Shown here in pieces: positions 10,803-23,227 of a stretch of DNA of 64,000 nucleotides. This DNA comes from Clavaria fumosa. Taxonomy: Eukaryota; Basidiomycota; Agaricomycetes; Agaricales; Clavariaceae. A program made the position numbers and the translations under genes. Within the stretch, counting starts at the first letter, position 1, and each line of letters begins with the position of its first letter. The notes under the pieces were generated by a model. It ran no database searches and was not told the DNA's origin. It saw only the letters and a program-made list of their open reading frames with translations. The stretch is taken from the NCBI GenBank assembly GCA_951802425.1, contig OX637797.1, forward strand, positions 3,348,001 through 3,412,000, written 5' to 3'.

Positions 10803-13202
10803 ATGGCGTCCACCAAGGTCGAACGCGAGTCCAAAGGCTCTGATGAACGCAACCCCACTGCCTACGAACTCGACGAGCGTCGTCGCATTGCTCTCGCAGA
10901 GATCGACAACGCCGGATTCTCGTATGTAGACAGAAACAGAAGAAGGCTTATCTGACCATTCTCTCCTTTTTCTCCAGTTGGTTTTACGCCAAGATCGTCG
11001 TCGTCGCTGGTATTGGCTTCTTCACCGATGCGTGAGCTTTCTCCACCTCGGCTGTTGTCGTCTGCGTTGGAATTCTGAACCTCGTGTTCGCAGCTATGAC
11101 ATCTTTGCTATCAATATTGCTTCCGTGATGATAGGCAATGTCTATGGCTCTTGTAAGCTCAGGCTTCTGGAACGGCCAGGCTCCGCTCATTGTTTCCTCT
11201 TCTCTAGCAAAATCAGCGACTACAGCCAAAACTCTCAACGCGAATCAGGACCTCGGCCTCAAAGTTGCGACGCCCGTCGGCACTCTGGTTGGCCAACTTC
11301 TCTTCGGATGGCTAGCTGACCTTGTGGGCAGAAAGCGCATGTGTGAGTTTGCATTTACTTCTCGCCTATTTGTTGACCGTACAGTCGACGTTCATTCTAA
11401 CGCCACCTCTTCTTTTTTTCTTCTCTAGATGGCATTGAACTCATCGTCATGATCATCGCCACGTTTGGTCAGGCATTGAGCGGCACCGGTCCCGCAGTTT
11501 CAATTATTGGCGTGTTGGTCTGCTGGCGCTTCATCGTCAGTGACCGCTGGTTGTTTTTTTGTGTCCCTCCATTTTTTCCTCACAATTTTTTTGTACAGAT
11601 GGGCGTGGGAATTGGAGGTGATTACCCTCTGTCCGCCGTAATAACGTCCGAGTTCTCCAACAAGAGAACTCGTGGTCGCATGATGACCCTTGTCTTTGCC
11701 GCTCAAGGCTGGGGGAACTTCAGTCAGTCTTTCTCTCTTCCCACCGCGCAAGAACGGCATCTCCCTGTCTTCCATCTTGCTCATTCTCTTGGTTTATCTT
11801 ATTCAGCCGCCGCTCTTATCGCCCTGATTGTCGTCTCTGCATACAAGAAATCCCTTCTTAAGGACACTGTTGACAATCCCAAAAGTGTCGATTTCATGTG
11901 GCGCCTCCTCATCGGTACGCATCAAGCGCTCTCATCCTGCGGTTTTATCTTCCTCTTCTTCGGCTGATCTCTTACACGAAACTCTCAGGTCTCGGTTGCG
12001 TACCGGCTGTCGTTGCGCTCTACTTCCGTCTGACAATCCCTGAGACGCCACGTTTCACTATGGACATTGAACGGAACATACACCAGGCCGCACTGGACAT
12101 TGAGACGGTCGTGCCGACGGAGAAAGAGCTGACTTCTTCGGTTGCGGTGTATGAGATTGCGGATGCGCCCAAGGCGTCTCTGGCCGACTTTAGGGCGTAC
12201 TTCTCTAGATGGGAGAACTTCAAGGTGCTCTTCGGGACGTCGTACTCGTGGTTTGCCCTCGACGTGAGTGCTCTCAAGTTACTGAATTTGTTATTTTATC
12301 TGATCGTGAATTGCGCCGCTGTTGCTTGCCTCCCCAGATCGCATTCTACGGCCTGGGCCTGAACTCGTCCATTATTCTTCAAGCGATCGGGTTCGGCGCG
12401 CCGTCACAAAAGGGTGTGCTGGGCATTTTTGTGAACCTGAAGAATATCTCTGTGGGCAACTTGATCCTCGCCGTCGCGGGGCTTATCCCTGGTTACTACG
12501 CCACGTTCCTCTTCGTTGACCGGTGGGGACGCAAGCCAATCCAACTCATGGGCTTCATCATGCTTACGATTATCTTTGTCATACTCGGTGGGTTTTGTTT
12601 CTTGATTTCTTTTCAACCAGTTATTGACAACGTGTTTGTGCTTGTTGTGGTGCACCAGGGTTCGGCTTTGACAAGCTCACCGCGACGGCAGCAACCACGA
12701 AAGCTTTCGTGTTCTTGTACTGCCTAGCGAACTTCTTCCAAAACTTTGGGCCAAACACGACGACGTTCATTATACCTGGAGAGGCATTCCCGACGCGTTA
12801 TCGGTCGACGGCACACGGGATTTCGGCTGCGAGCGGCAAGCTCGGCGCCATCGTGGCCCAGGTCGGCTTCGCCCGTCTTAAGGATATCGGTGGCAAGAAC
12901 AAGTTCGTGAAACATATGTAAGTACCATCCGATCCCTCGGCCTGGTATTTCTTTTTTGACGTCGCTTTGTCCTATAGCTTGGAGCTGTTCGCATTCTTCA
13001 TGTTGACGGGAATTGGCTCCACGCTTTTACTGCCGGAGACGAACGGCAAGTCTTTGGAGGAGTTGTCGAATGAGAACCAGCAAGGCTTCATCCGCGGTGA
13101 GTGTTTGCTTTGCCCTCTCCCTCGTCAGTGTTACTGTTTCTTATTGACGTGGAAAAAAAAAAAGGCATCCAACACGACCCTATTGTCAGGCGCCACAAGT
13201 AA
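10803..13202 (+). CDS. PHO84: High-affinity phosphate:H+ symporter, MFS, PHO84 type
   Basis: Twelve exons (10803-10921, 10978-11031, 11094-11152, 11208-11342, 11429-11535, 11599-11722, 11807-11914, 11989-12263, 12338-12587, 12659-12917, 12978-13096, 13165-13202) give 548 residues. The family imports inorganic phosphate with protons across the plasma membrane. Diagnostic blocks are [16 protein letters not shown] (helix 1), [14 protein letters not shown] (MFS loop 2-3 motif), [62 protein letters not shown] and the tail [12 protein letters not shown]. The last intron (13097-13164) ends in an A-run directly before the acceptor AG. Boundaries of introns 5-7 are the least certain. The upstream TATA box supports the start. 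Confidence 0.88.
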
Positions 13203-14298
13203 GGAAAGAAACATGGGAAACCATTTATTGGAAGTCGATTTATACACTTTACTTGCCCATGCATGCGCTGGCCAATCTTTTGGCGGTGAATTGCCTCGGT
13301 TTTCTATCTGTTTCGCATGGTTCGGGGAGGACTCTCTGTTGTGCCCCTACCTTTCTCCCTACGCGCTGACGCGTTTTGTTACTATGATGCTTATCAATGA
13401 GAGGTGTATTGCTTTTTTTTTCGCATACCGTGAGTCGTGTGTTCGCTCCTGGGTTTATGGAAATGAGTCCAGAAATGCACTCTGAGTAGAACGAGCGCCT
13501 GATTTTGCATCACGAAAACGGAAGTGGCACTGACCCCATATAAGTATCTTTTGGGGCTGCGTACGTCCGTTCTCTCCCGCTAGTTCATATCTCACCTTCG
13601 GGCTTGACAGCGTCGCTACACCCCAAATCCACTGTCGTCCCTTTGAACTGATAAGTCGTTGCCGCCCATAATGACAGGAGTTCTTCCCTTTGTGATCGAG
13701 ATTGATCGGGGACACGTGACTTTCCTTTCGGGTACCATTTTTCCACGGGTGATAAATTGCAAATGGGACCAAATATCGCGTCGCTCACCGTGCTCTTCGA
13801 GCAACTCCGTCTGTTTACCCTTCTGTCTGCCCATTGATGTCGTTTGTGATGCCCGCTAACTCTCACCCTCATATATGGATCAGCAACTTCTCGGATGTTG
13901 AAATTTGTTTCCGTACTCGTGCATTGACGTTCCCCTTTGTCCGAGCCGTATTAGAGGTTCTCCACAATCATTGGCCGGTTTTCTACAGGGTCTTGTTGGC
14001 AGCAAATCGGTCAGGCGGACCAATTGCACGCTGTTTTTCCGAATCTAGGTGGCAACGGGTGTGACGTTGTGAAGGCCTCACCGCCACCCTCGGCCTCGAG
14101 GCCATCCCCAGCAGACTGTATGTGTGCCCTCGCTTCCGTTTTTGGCAACTCTAACGCGGATGATTCCGAGGGACTGAAAGGGGAGGATTGTGTGGATTAA
14201 GTCTTAAATACTGGTCCGCGGGATGCCACCCCATCTCTCTCTCTCTCTTATCACTACCACACTCTTACTGTAATTCCAGGCGGACGCGTTTTTAAGCT
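13203..14298. other. Intergenic region, no gene recognised
   Basis: This 1.1 kb contains only short frames without recognisable domains. A CT-dinucleotide run lies at 14234-14248, about 50 bp before the HMG-box gene start; such pyrimidine tracts are common in fungal promoters. A TTAAATA stretch at about 14203-14209 could be a weak TATA element. Confidence 0.5.
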
Positions 14299-15646
14299 AT
14301 GCGGGACATACGCCAAGGAAAGCGTTCTCGCTGCCTCCCTACACAAGCCAGAGACGATGTCGTCGGTCAGTCTGGCTCTCCGCCCTTTCACCTGTACCCC
14401 GTTGGCCTGTTGCTAACCGCGCGCCCCGACCTCTAATTTAGTCTTTAGTAATGAACTAATCTCGGAGGCCGAGCCCCGGGAAGTGGAGGTGGAGTGCGCC
14501 GATCCCACACTGTTGGAACGTGAGAGGTTGCCCTCGGTGGATAGCGACGACCACACCGCGTATGAGGAACCAGCCTCGGAGGAACGCGCCAGTAGCGCGC
14601 GCTTTGCCCCGTACCCGCTCACGAAGCAGCCCACGGACCACATCCCGCGCCCGCGCAACGCGTTCATCATATTCCGGTCGGATTTCTGGGATGAGCTGCG
14701 CCGCTCCGCCAACGGGGAGCGCAACCACCGCAATATCAGCCGCATGGCCGCGACCCAGTGGCGCGAGCTCCCTCCCGCTAGGAAGAGGCAGTACGTGGCG
14801 CGCGCTCAGGAGGAGAAGCGGCTTCACAAAGTGAATTTTCCGGGCTACAAGTACCGACCCCGGCCCCGCGAGGCCAAGGGAGCAGCGGAGGGATCGCGCC
14901 AGGGCAAGGAAGCGCAGCCTAATGGCGCCACGTCGTCTCGCAAGGCCGCGCCTGTCATGCAGGACCGTCCGACCGAGGACTCAGGCGCTGCATCTGTCTG
15001 CGCTTCCGCATCGCCTGCCCCGGACAATCCGACGTCGCCCGTTCCTGAGCCCTTCGTGCCGACAGACGAAATTCCGCGTCTTCGTCTGCCTCCCGTGGCT
15101 GACTTGCAACAGGCCCGCGAGAAAGCCCCCGTTTTGGCGAGGGCGATGTCTATACTCGATTATATCATGGCTTGTATCCTGGAGAGAACAGGAGGGCCTG
15201 CGGCTCTTCACGACCACGACAGGCAGCAACGCCTCCACACGCAAAGGGAAGTCGACGACGAGGAACAGCTCAACGCGTCTGCATGGTTCGCATCTGAGTC
15301 GAGCGAGGATCTGCAACATGCCTTCGAGATGATGAGCTATCAGCCCTCCCGTGACTGGCTGACGGCCCTCGAGACTTACGTCGGACAGAACTCCCATTGG
15401 GTCTACTACATGTCCTATCTGATCAACTTTTCGGACGTTTGGGCAGGCCTTCTCGCAGGCCGGTTTGTCGAGGATGATGTCCCGGAGCCTGAGGCTTCCT
15501 ATCTTAATCTGATTGCCAGCGAGTTGGCCGCGACGTTTGCTGCGACAGGATCGACAGACCATGCCGTGCACACTCTCTCCCAGCCTGGAGACGATGACGC
15601 GCATTTCGACTTCTCAAGTTGGCTGAAAATGGAACCATTCCTTTGA
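14299..15646 (+). CDS. HMG-box transcription factor (MATA-HMG-like)
   Basis: Exon 1 (14299-14365) and exon 2 (14442-15646) give 423 residues. The start was chosen because the long frame has no usable ATG before its HMG box. ATG 14299 joins it in frame through a GTCAGT donor, a GCTAAC branch-like site and a TTTAG acceptor. The HMG box runs from about residue 80 to 150 (HIPRPRNAFIIFRSDFWDEL, NISRMAATQWRELPPARKRQ, FPGYKYRPR), the sequence-specific type seen in fungal mating-type and related regulators. The C-terminal half is acidic and Ser/Pro-rich with no known domain. The target genes are unknown, and the neighbours do not suggest a mating-type locus. It converges on cyclin C. Confidence 0.8.
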
Positions 15647-15884
15647 TTTGCCTACGAAGCAACACGACCTTACCTACGGAAATGAAAAGAACGCAAACTG
15701 AAAAGCTGAAAAAAAGGAAGAAAAGAAGAAAAGAAAGGAAACATCGAATATATCATCTTATAATCACACCATAACGTAGAAAAGGAGGATCTAGTATAGT
15801 GAACTGTAATTGTCACATGGAAAAAATGTAGTAGCTATGAAGTTGTCGACAAATTGTAATACATGTCTGACCAGCCGGGAAATT

Positions 15885-17625
15885 TTACCCAGGTTGCGCT
15901 CTTTCCAATAGTCGATTAACCGCTAAGAGCCCTGCGCTCTCGGGGTGTGTAATGTCTGCCATACGGTTCTCTCTCATCCGGAGCAGCATCCGGGCCAGAA
16001 ATGATGCTGTGATGATGTCTCCGTCACGGCTGGTGGCACTGCCGTTCGAATTGCCGTCGTCGGCTTGCATGCGGGACTCCGCGCTGGGCCCCTCTGATTT
16101 AGCACTCACAATCTTCTCACCTACGTCAGAGCGCGCGTTCACATACATTCCGACGTTACCGCTACCTTTATCCCCAAGGTCCATGACCACGTCCAAGTCC
16201 GCCGCAAGCGTTACTAGCGTGGGGGTGGCGCTGGGGGGGGTACCTGTTCGGCTACCTCGCGTGCTGTTGCCCTTGCTGTTGGCGCTGCTCTTCTTCCCGC
16301 CATGGCTGGACGCCGCGCGCTTCGTCCCTGCAACACTCGGCGAACTCGGGTTCCCCGAAGCGCTGGTGGCCGGGACGTCCTCTTTGTACCTCTCCCAGAG
16401 CTTGTAGAGGGCGATGATCTCTTGGACGATGGTGGCGATGAGCGGGAGGGAGACGTTGAGGGAGGCAAGGAACGTGATAGGGTCGGGGGCGGGGGCGGCG
16501 ACGGGCTTCTTCGGGGTATTGCTGACGGACTGGCGAGGAGAGCGCCGGGGCTGTGTGGCGGTCGTCGTGGTCGGAGCGGCGAGGGAGGCACTGGAGGTAG
16601 AGGAGGAAGACGTAGATAGCGGCTGGGAAAGCACGGAGTCGCGTGTGGGGACGTGCAGCACGAGCGTCAGGTAGATCGCGGCAACGGCAAGGAAGTGTGG
16701 TGGGTAGAGGAGGCAAAGCTCGGAGCGGTATGTGTCGTTTATGATGAACCTGGAGGTGAGAGCCTCTCCTGCGTCAAAAATGAGGGTCGGATGAGAGACG
16801 AGGCAGCCATACCATGCCATCTGTAAACCACCCTCGTGGAGCTCCAGCTGCCCGTCTCCCGTCCCCCAGTAACGTGTGTCATCGTCGTCCTTGCCCACAT
16901 GCTCATTTGTGGTCTCGACGGCCAACTCGCCTGCCTCCGCGTCAAGCTGCGAGTCGGCCGCGGCTGTGCTCGCGCCTTCTCTGCACAGGGTGAGGAGGGA
17001 GCGGTATGGATGAAAAACGGTGAGGTCGCATTCGAGGTCGTCAACGAGGTAGAACTCCATTTCCGCTAGTTTTGCATTGTCTGAGGGGAAGTTCTTGATG
17101 CCGTAGCATTCATCTGGTACGCATCTTCAGCCTGATACGACTGACTTGAATGAATAAGGGCGTACGAGAGAAAAGCGTGCGGGCCTCGGCAACCACATTC
17201 TTGATGTGCAGGGGTAATTCCTCCGCTTTTGCTGCTAGATAACAGCACGCGGCGACGACGATAAATGGGTCAGTGTCACAGTAAGAGTTCTTGAGGTAGA
17301 ATCGACGGAAGAAGACAGTTGCCGTAGCAATCACGCGTTGACGCAGCTGAAGTTTCTTGCCAAGCTTAGATATGACTGTCCACAACACGGGTCAAGACGA
17401 GCGAGAGTAAAAAGGAGAAAGAACGGACGGTTCGCGAAGAAGATTGGGAGAAAATCGAGATAGATGGGGTCGGGGACGTATTTCAGATCCTCTGAGCGGG
17501 CCTGCTTGAGTGATGCGCGGTCGACGAGCCACCTTTTGCTGCCCGGCGTAAAAAAAGAGATGATGTGAAATGACGCACAAGAGTAAGCCTTACTAGTGTG
17601 AGCTCGACCAGAAATCCGTGGCCAT
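15885..17625 (-). CDS. SSN8: Cyclin C, Mediator CDK8-module cyclin
   Basis: Minus-strand exons 17625-17594, 17538-17429, 17375-17166 and 17113-15885 give 526 residues. Cyclin C pairs with Cdk8/Srb10 in the Mediator kinase module and tunes RNA polymerase II transcription. The match is strong across exon joins: MATDFWSSSHYKRWLVDRAS, then SEDLKYVPDPIYLDFLPIFF, ISKLGKKLQLRQRVIATATV, CDTDPFIVVAACCYLAAKAE and MEFYLVDDLECDLTVFHPYR. At about 526 residues it is much longer than the roughly 300 I expect for the family. The extra length is low-complexity Ser/Thr/Ala/Pro inserts after the first cyclin fold plus a polar C-terminal tail. The gene is divergent from malate dehydrogenase, sharing a 370-bp promoter region. 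Confidence 0.88.
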
Positions 17626-17995
17626 TCTCTGGCTTTGCCGAGCGAGCAGGAGCACGTCGTTTGGTAACGTGACTTGCCCGATCAGAATCTCGTGACCACA
17701 AAGCAGCACAATTTGAGCAGCACCTTTGAACCATCTGTTGCTTCAGGTAATCAAGTGTACTATGAGTTCCAGTGAAGATTTTTGCTGCCCAATGATATAT
17801 CTCTCGACGGCTAACCGGCGTAGACAGCGCAAAATCTCGTTCCGAATGGGGAAAAAGCAAGCTCTATTTTTTTTGTTTGAATGAGGTAATCAAAATACGG
17901 AGAGCCGCATGGACTTCTGAAAATCCTTCGCTTGCGCGCTGGCGTGTTATTATCCCCGTTCCGCCTGCTTCTCCGGTTGGCTTTGCTCCTCCACC
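17626..17995. promoter_or_regulatory. Divergent promoter region between cyclin C and MDH1
   Basis: The 370 bp between the two ATGs must hold both promoters. A CCAAT-type element (GCCCAATGA on the plus strand, about 17787-17795) and a TTTTTTTTG tract near 17870 are visible. No TATA box is obvious. Confidence 0.5.
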
Positions 17996-19319
17996 ATGTT
18001 ACTCCGCTCAGCGTCCCGTCTTCTGCCTGTGACAAACTCTCGTCTCTTCTCGACTTCACTCCCTCGTAGAACAAAAGTCGCAGTTCTCGGTGCTGGCGGC
18101 GGCATCGGGCAACCTTTGTCCCTCCTTCTCAAATCAGACCCGCTTGTCACCTCTCTCAGTCTCTACGATATCCGCGGTGCGCCAGGAGTAGCTGCAGACG
18201 TTAGTCACATAGATACCGGAAGCGAGGTACGGCTCTCTGTAAATCTAACGAGGGATCCGCCACTTAGCTCCGGGTTCGGAGCAGGTGCATGGATATTCCG
18301 CAGATCAGCTCGAGCACGCTCTCGAGGGTGCAAAGGTCGTTGTAATACCCGCTGGTGTTCCGAGGAAGGTATTTCTACTGTCCATGTCGTGATCACGAAT
18401 GCGTCTTCTGACAACAGATGTTCGGTACATACAGCCTGGTGTAAGTTTTGTTCTCTATCACTCATTCCCTTCTAAACCTGCCTCAGATGACGCGTGATGA
18501 TCTCTTCAATGTGTGTATATTCGCTCCAATCGTTCCCGTCCTCCCGCTAAGCAGCGCCGCACGCAGACTAACGCATCCATTGTGCGCGACCTTGCGACCG
18601 CCGTGGCAACCGTCACTCCAAATGCGCTGGTCCTGGTGATCTCAAACCCTGTCAACTCGACAGTGCCCATCGTCGCGTCCACTTTACGCGCCGCTGGCGT
18701 GTATAATCCAGCGCACGTTTTTGGCGTCACCACGCTTGACGTTGTTCGTGCCGCGCGCTTCCTGGCCTCGGTGGCCGGCACTTCGCCTGCGGAGGCACAC
18801 ATCACCGTCGTCGGTGGGCACAGCGGCGCGACTATTGTTCCGTTGCTAAGCCAGAATCCGCACGGGCGCGCACTCTCCGAAGACGTGCGGAAGGAGCTCA
18901 TCAAGCGGATCCAGTTTGGCGGAGACGAGGTCGTCAAAGCCAAGGATGGTGCGGGAAGCGCCACGCTCAGCATGGCCTACGCTGGCTCCAGATTCACGAA
19001 CGCCATACTGAGGGGCTTGAACGGCGAGGCTGGGGTGATCATGCCCTCGTTCGTAGAAAGCCCGTTGTACAAGGACCAAGGCATCGACTTCTTCTCCAGC
19101 AATATTGAGCTTGGCGTGCGTTTCTCGATTCTCCCGCCCACCCTCTATTTGCTGCTTATATATCATGATTGTTTTTTCTCCGCGAGGCAGGTTGATGGCG
19201 TGGCCAAGATCCATCCCATCGGGGACATCTCGCCCGAAGAACAAAAATTGCTCGAAATATGTCTTCCTGAATTGAAGAAGAACATCGAGAAAGGGAAGGC
19301 GTTTGCGCAGGCGTCTTAA
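17996..19319 (+). CDS. MDH1: Malate dehydrogenase, mitochondrial
   Basis: Six exons (17996-18226, 18285-18368, 18435-18440, 18487-18510, 18567-19115, 19191-19319) give 340 residues, the usual length. The enzyme interconverts malate and oxaloacetate with NAD in the mitochondrial matrix. An Arg/Ser-rich N-terminus ([20 protein letters not shown]) looks like a targeting peptide. The NAD-binding loop [20 protein letters not shown], the block [31 protein letters not shown] and the catalytic HSGATIVPL follow. Exon 3 is only 6 nt (CCTGGT) and supplies the Pro-Gly of RKPGMTRDD. Without it the conserved segment is broken, so the gene could be mistaken for a pseudogene. Confidence 0.92.
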
Positions 19320-19973
19320 ATAATATGATGTCGCAGCTGGCATCATGCTATCCCCACTCACTTTATACCAAAAATATTGAATGTGTTATAATGGGTTTCT
19401 CTCGTCGTAACAGAAGAAAGCTAGCCGCTCAGTTGTGGACTGGTGGTGCCCCATTCTGTTGGATACTTGCGAAGTTAGTTGCCAACGCTTCTTGTGTAGA
19501 ATACAGCCTGAGATGCGCCGTCGACAAACTCTTCCACATCATGTAAACCAAGTGCCCAGGCGCGGCGCTCTGGGCTATACTAGCGGTATGGAGCAACAGC
19601 TCCTTGCGTTACTGCGGTCATGCGTGGTGTTAATGGGCGCGAATAATGACCAATAGCGCCTCCGCCTGGCACAATGAACTGGAGTGAATCCCAGACAACA
19701 GAACGAGAGATATCCCACGCAAGAGTGGTCCTTTTATTACTGTGTGGTTTGTGCAGAAGTAATCCCTTCGGAAGGCCAGGCTAGAATTGGACGTTTCAGC
19801 CAGCCTTCAAAACACCGCGACGATCGTGACGACGGATGTGGCGCGCCACGACAGCAGCTTGTTTTTGCTCTGGCCTCCATCGGTCTCCCCACATCTTGGA
19901 CTGAAGCACTGAAAAACGGTACACGCGCTCGAGAGACCCTGCAACGGTAGACACTTGCCTCCCTTTCCCAGTC
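19320..19973. other. Intergenic region, no gene recognised
   Basis: About 650 bp between MDH1 and the mannosyltransferase. Short frames only. It presumably holds the MDH1 terminator and the next promoter. Confidence 0.5.
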
Positions 19974-22900
19974 ATGTCTGCCACTTTCAGAGCTAGACGA
20001 CCCGCTTCACCACCTCCGGGGCTCTCCCATCCAATACCCACACCAAGGTTTCCTCACGGAAAGGAAGGCCACCAGGATGCAGATGAGCGTCGCGCTGCGG
20101 CCTCAATGGGCTACTTTCCCGGCCGGAAGAGTTTCCCGTCAGGAGGGTTGGCATTGGCTCCAGCAGAATGGAAACTATTGGCGGTCATCACGCTGCTTGC
20201 TTGTGCAGTTCGTCTATTCCGGCTGTCTCAGCCAAACAGCGTGGTGTGAGTGCGTTAGAAACTAGTTCATGCGCTCGAACCATTCTCATCACACCACCTA
20301 GCTTTGACGAGGTTCATTTTGGAAAATTCGCATCGAGGTATATCAAGACAGAGTTCTTCATGGACGTCCATCCCCCACTTGCCAAGTTGCTGATCACGTT
20401 TGCTGGCTTCGTCTTCGGTTATGATGGCCAATTCGACTTTAAGGATATCGGAAAGTATGTGTATATGCCGCTGTCTCTCATTCAGTCGCTGAGCCAGAGG
20501 CAGAATATACGAACGCGTCCCATACGTCGCCATGCGGATGGTCCCGGCTACTCTTGGAGTTGCCACGGTCCCTCTCGCATACCTCACCCTTCGCGCTCTT
20601 GATTGCCGCGGAATAACTGCTCTTCTGGGCTCCCTGTTTATCATATTCGAAAACGCATTGGTCACACAGTCTCGATATATTCTTCTCGACTCCCCTCTCG
20701 TCTTTTTTACCGCTCTCACCCTCTTCTTGTGGGTTGGGTTCTGTAACGAGGATAAGCACGAGCCTTTTACGGAGTCCTGGTGGACGTGGTTGACATTGAC
20801 TGGGCTTTCCCTGGGAGCTGTTGTGAGCTGTAAATGGGTTGGACTCTTCACAATTGCCACTGTTGGAATCAGCACCATCCTGCAACTTTGGGTACTCCTC
20901 GGGGATATCCGTGTGCCCCCAATGCTATTGTTCAGGCACTTTATGGCAAGGGCTCTGTGCTTGATCGTTATTCCCATCCTGTTCTACATGGCCATGTTCC
21001 AAATCCACTTCCTCGTACTCTCAAGCTCTGGTGAAGGCGATGGTTTCATGAGTTCTGAATTTCAGCACACGCTCAGCGGGCGAAGTATGGACGACACCTA
21101 TGCCGGTCCGTGATATGCATGCATTTCCTGAAATACTTCCCCGTAACCATTCCCACAGACGTCGCCTTCGGTTCACAGATTACCATCCGCCATGTGAACA
21201 CTCAAGGTGGCTACCTGCACTCGCATCCCCATGTGTATCCGGGCGGCAGTCATCGTCCGTAGTTCTGTTCTGATCTTGCTTACCCCCATTTCTGATTGAC
21301 TTTGGCATGTCGTGTAGAGCAACAAGTCACCCTTTATCCTCACCGTGACTCTAACAACGATTGGAGGATCTTCAACGCTACCATTGCGGGCGATCCGGCG
21401 CACGACTGGGAAGCAGATCCCCTTGTACACGTCAAAACACAGATGCGCATCAGGCTGCTGCACTTGGCCACCGATAAGCGTCTGCACTCGCACGATGTCC
21501 GCCCCCCCGTCTCGGAGGTTGATTTCCAAAACGAGGTCTCGGCTTACGGTGCGCCGGGCTTTGACGGCGATTTGAACGACGACTGGTACCTCGAGATCGA
21601 GGAAGGCGACAACAAAGATCCAGAGTCAACCAAGCGGCTGAGGGCGCTAAGAACGCGCTTCAGACTGAAGCATGTGCTGACAGGATGCTACCTGTTCTCG
21701 CACAGAGTGAAGCTACCCGACTGGGGTTTCGAGCAGCAAGAGGTGACGTGCAACAAGAATGCTGTGAGGGCGAATTCTCTGTGGTATGTGGAGACCAGCA
21801 AACACGTTCGATGTACGTGAATTAAGTGCTCCCTTCTCCCGAGTTGCCGGACGAATGTTGTTTGTTTTTCCAGTCCCTGAAAACGCAGAAAAGGTCAACT
21901 ATAGGCTTCCTGGATTCCTCTCCAAGTTCCTCGAACTTCAGCAAGTCATGTGGAAGACGAACGCGGGCCTCACCGACCGTCACACATTTGATTCCCGGCC
22001 AAGCTCATGGCCCCGTCTTCGCCGAGGAATAGTAAGTGCCAGAACAGTAATTGCTGTGGTCTCCTTGATTGACAGGATATGGTTTAGAACTTCTGGGTCA
22101 AAGATCATCTCCACGTATACTTGATCGGCAACCCTCTTATTTGGTGGTCAAGTTCGCTTGCCATTCTCGCCTACACAGCCATTCGAGTTTTCCTCATTCT
22201 TCGCGCCAAGCGGGGATATAGGGACTTCGACAACAGTAAGTCTCACGCGCCTTGTTCATCTTGTCAAACTTCGCTGACGTTTTGAACGGCTCCTATCAAG
22301 CCAAGGTGGTCAAGTACGACTTGCTCTGCGGGTTCCTGTTCATGGGCTGGGCTCTCCATTATCTGCCTTTCTACCTCATGAGCCGCCAGCTATTTCTACA
22401 TCATTACTTACCAGCCCTCTACTTTGCAATCCTGCATTTGTGTGCCGTTTTTGACCTGGTGACTTATGCGCTGCGTCCGAGGATTAGGCTTCAGATCGCG
22501 GCGGTCCTTGCGATCATTGCCATATGGAATTTTATGCACTTCAGCCCTCTGACTTACGGAAACCCCTGGACAAAGACCCAATGCGAGAATGCCAGATGGC
22601 TGAAGACCTGGGATTTCCACTGGTAGGTTCAATACCTGTCGCCGATCATACCGAATTATGACGTTGTCCCCTCGTCAGCGTTGATTATCATGATGATGTA
22701 CGTCGAAGGGATCCGATCCATTGATACGCAAAGGTGACGCTGATCAATTCCTCTTTTCTCTCTACCACAAAAAGTATTCCAAATACACGGGCCCCGCTGT
22801 CGCAACGCCACCACGAACGCCTTCCGTCCCGCTCGCTACCGTTGGCGGAGAGGTAGGCGGTCGGCCGGCGATCGTGGTTGAAGACGCCGCTGCCGCCGTT

Positions 22901-23227
22901 CAGAAGCCCCACCCTGCGGCGGCGCAGGCCGAGGAGGCGCAGACGTCCATCAACCCAGGCGAGCCGAAGCCCGGCCACGACGTGTTCGAGGGCAAACACG
23001 CTGGTGAAATTGGGAAGAGCTCAACGCGCGAACCGGCTGCTATGGGGCCGCAGGCGGACGACCCGTCGGTGACACAGGAGAAGGTCATCAGTCAGGTGAA
23101 CCTGGCGCCGCCACCGCAGAAGGACACGACGACTACGAGCGTGGCCTCGTCGGTTGAATCAGTCCCTACCCCCGAGAAGGAAACGACGGGGACGACTACT
23201 GATGATGGGCGTGGGGAGAAAGGGTGA
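19974..23227 (+). CDS. PMT1: Dolichyl-phosphate-mannose protein O-mannosyltransferase
   Basis: Ten exons (19974-20245, 20302-20454, 20504-21105, 21159-21254, 21318-21812, 21874-22031, 22088-22235, 22301-22622, 22679-22697, 22775-23227) give 905 residues. PMTs transfer mannose from dolichyl phosphate to Ser/Thr of proteins in the ER lumen. The PMT catalytic core shows FDEVHFGKFASRYIK and FFMDVHPPLAKLL (the Asp-Glu of loop 1), RMVPATLGVATVPLAYL, and several membrane helices. MIR repeats span about residues 343-540 (HVNTQGGYLHSHPHVYPGG, QQVTLYPHRDSNNDW, WYLEIEEGD). A second membrane block contains YLIGNPLIWW and LFLHHYLPALYF. The MIR wording looks PMT1-like rather than PMT2/4, but this rests on memory. 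Exon 9 is 19 nt, and the last exon encodes a Pro/Thr/Glu-rich tail. Confidence 0.87.

Noticed and set aside
14981..15604. Minus-strand ORF of about 207 codons opposite the HMG-box gene
   Set aside because: It overlaps a frame with a clear HMG domain and shows no recognisable motif; high GC content explains its openness.
17996..19319. Malate dehydrogenase as a frameshifted pseudogene
   Set aside because: Splicing with canonical introns and a 6-nt exon restores the full conserved protein at normal length.
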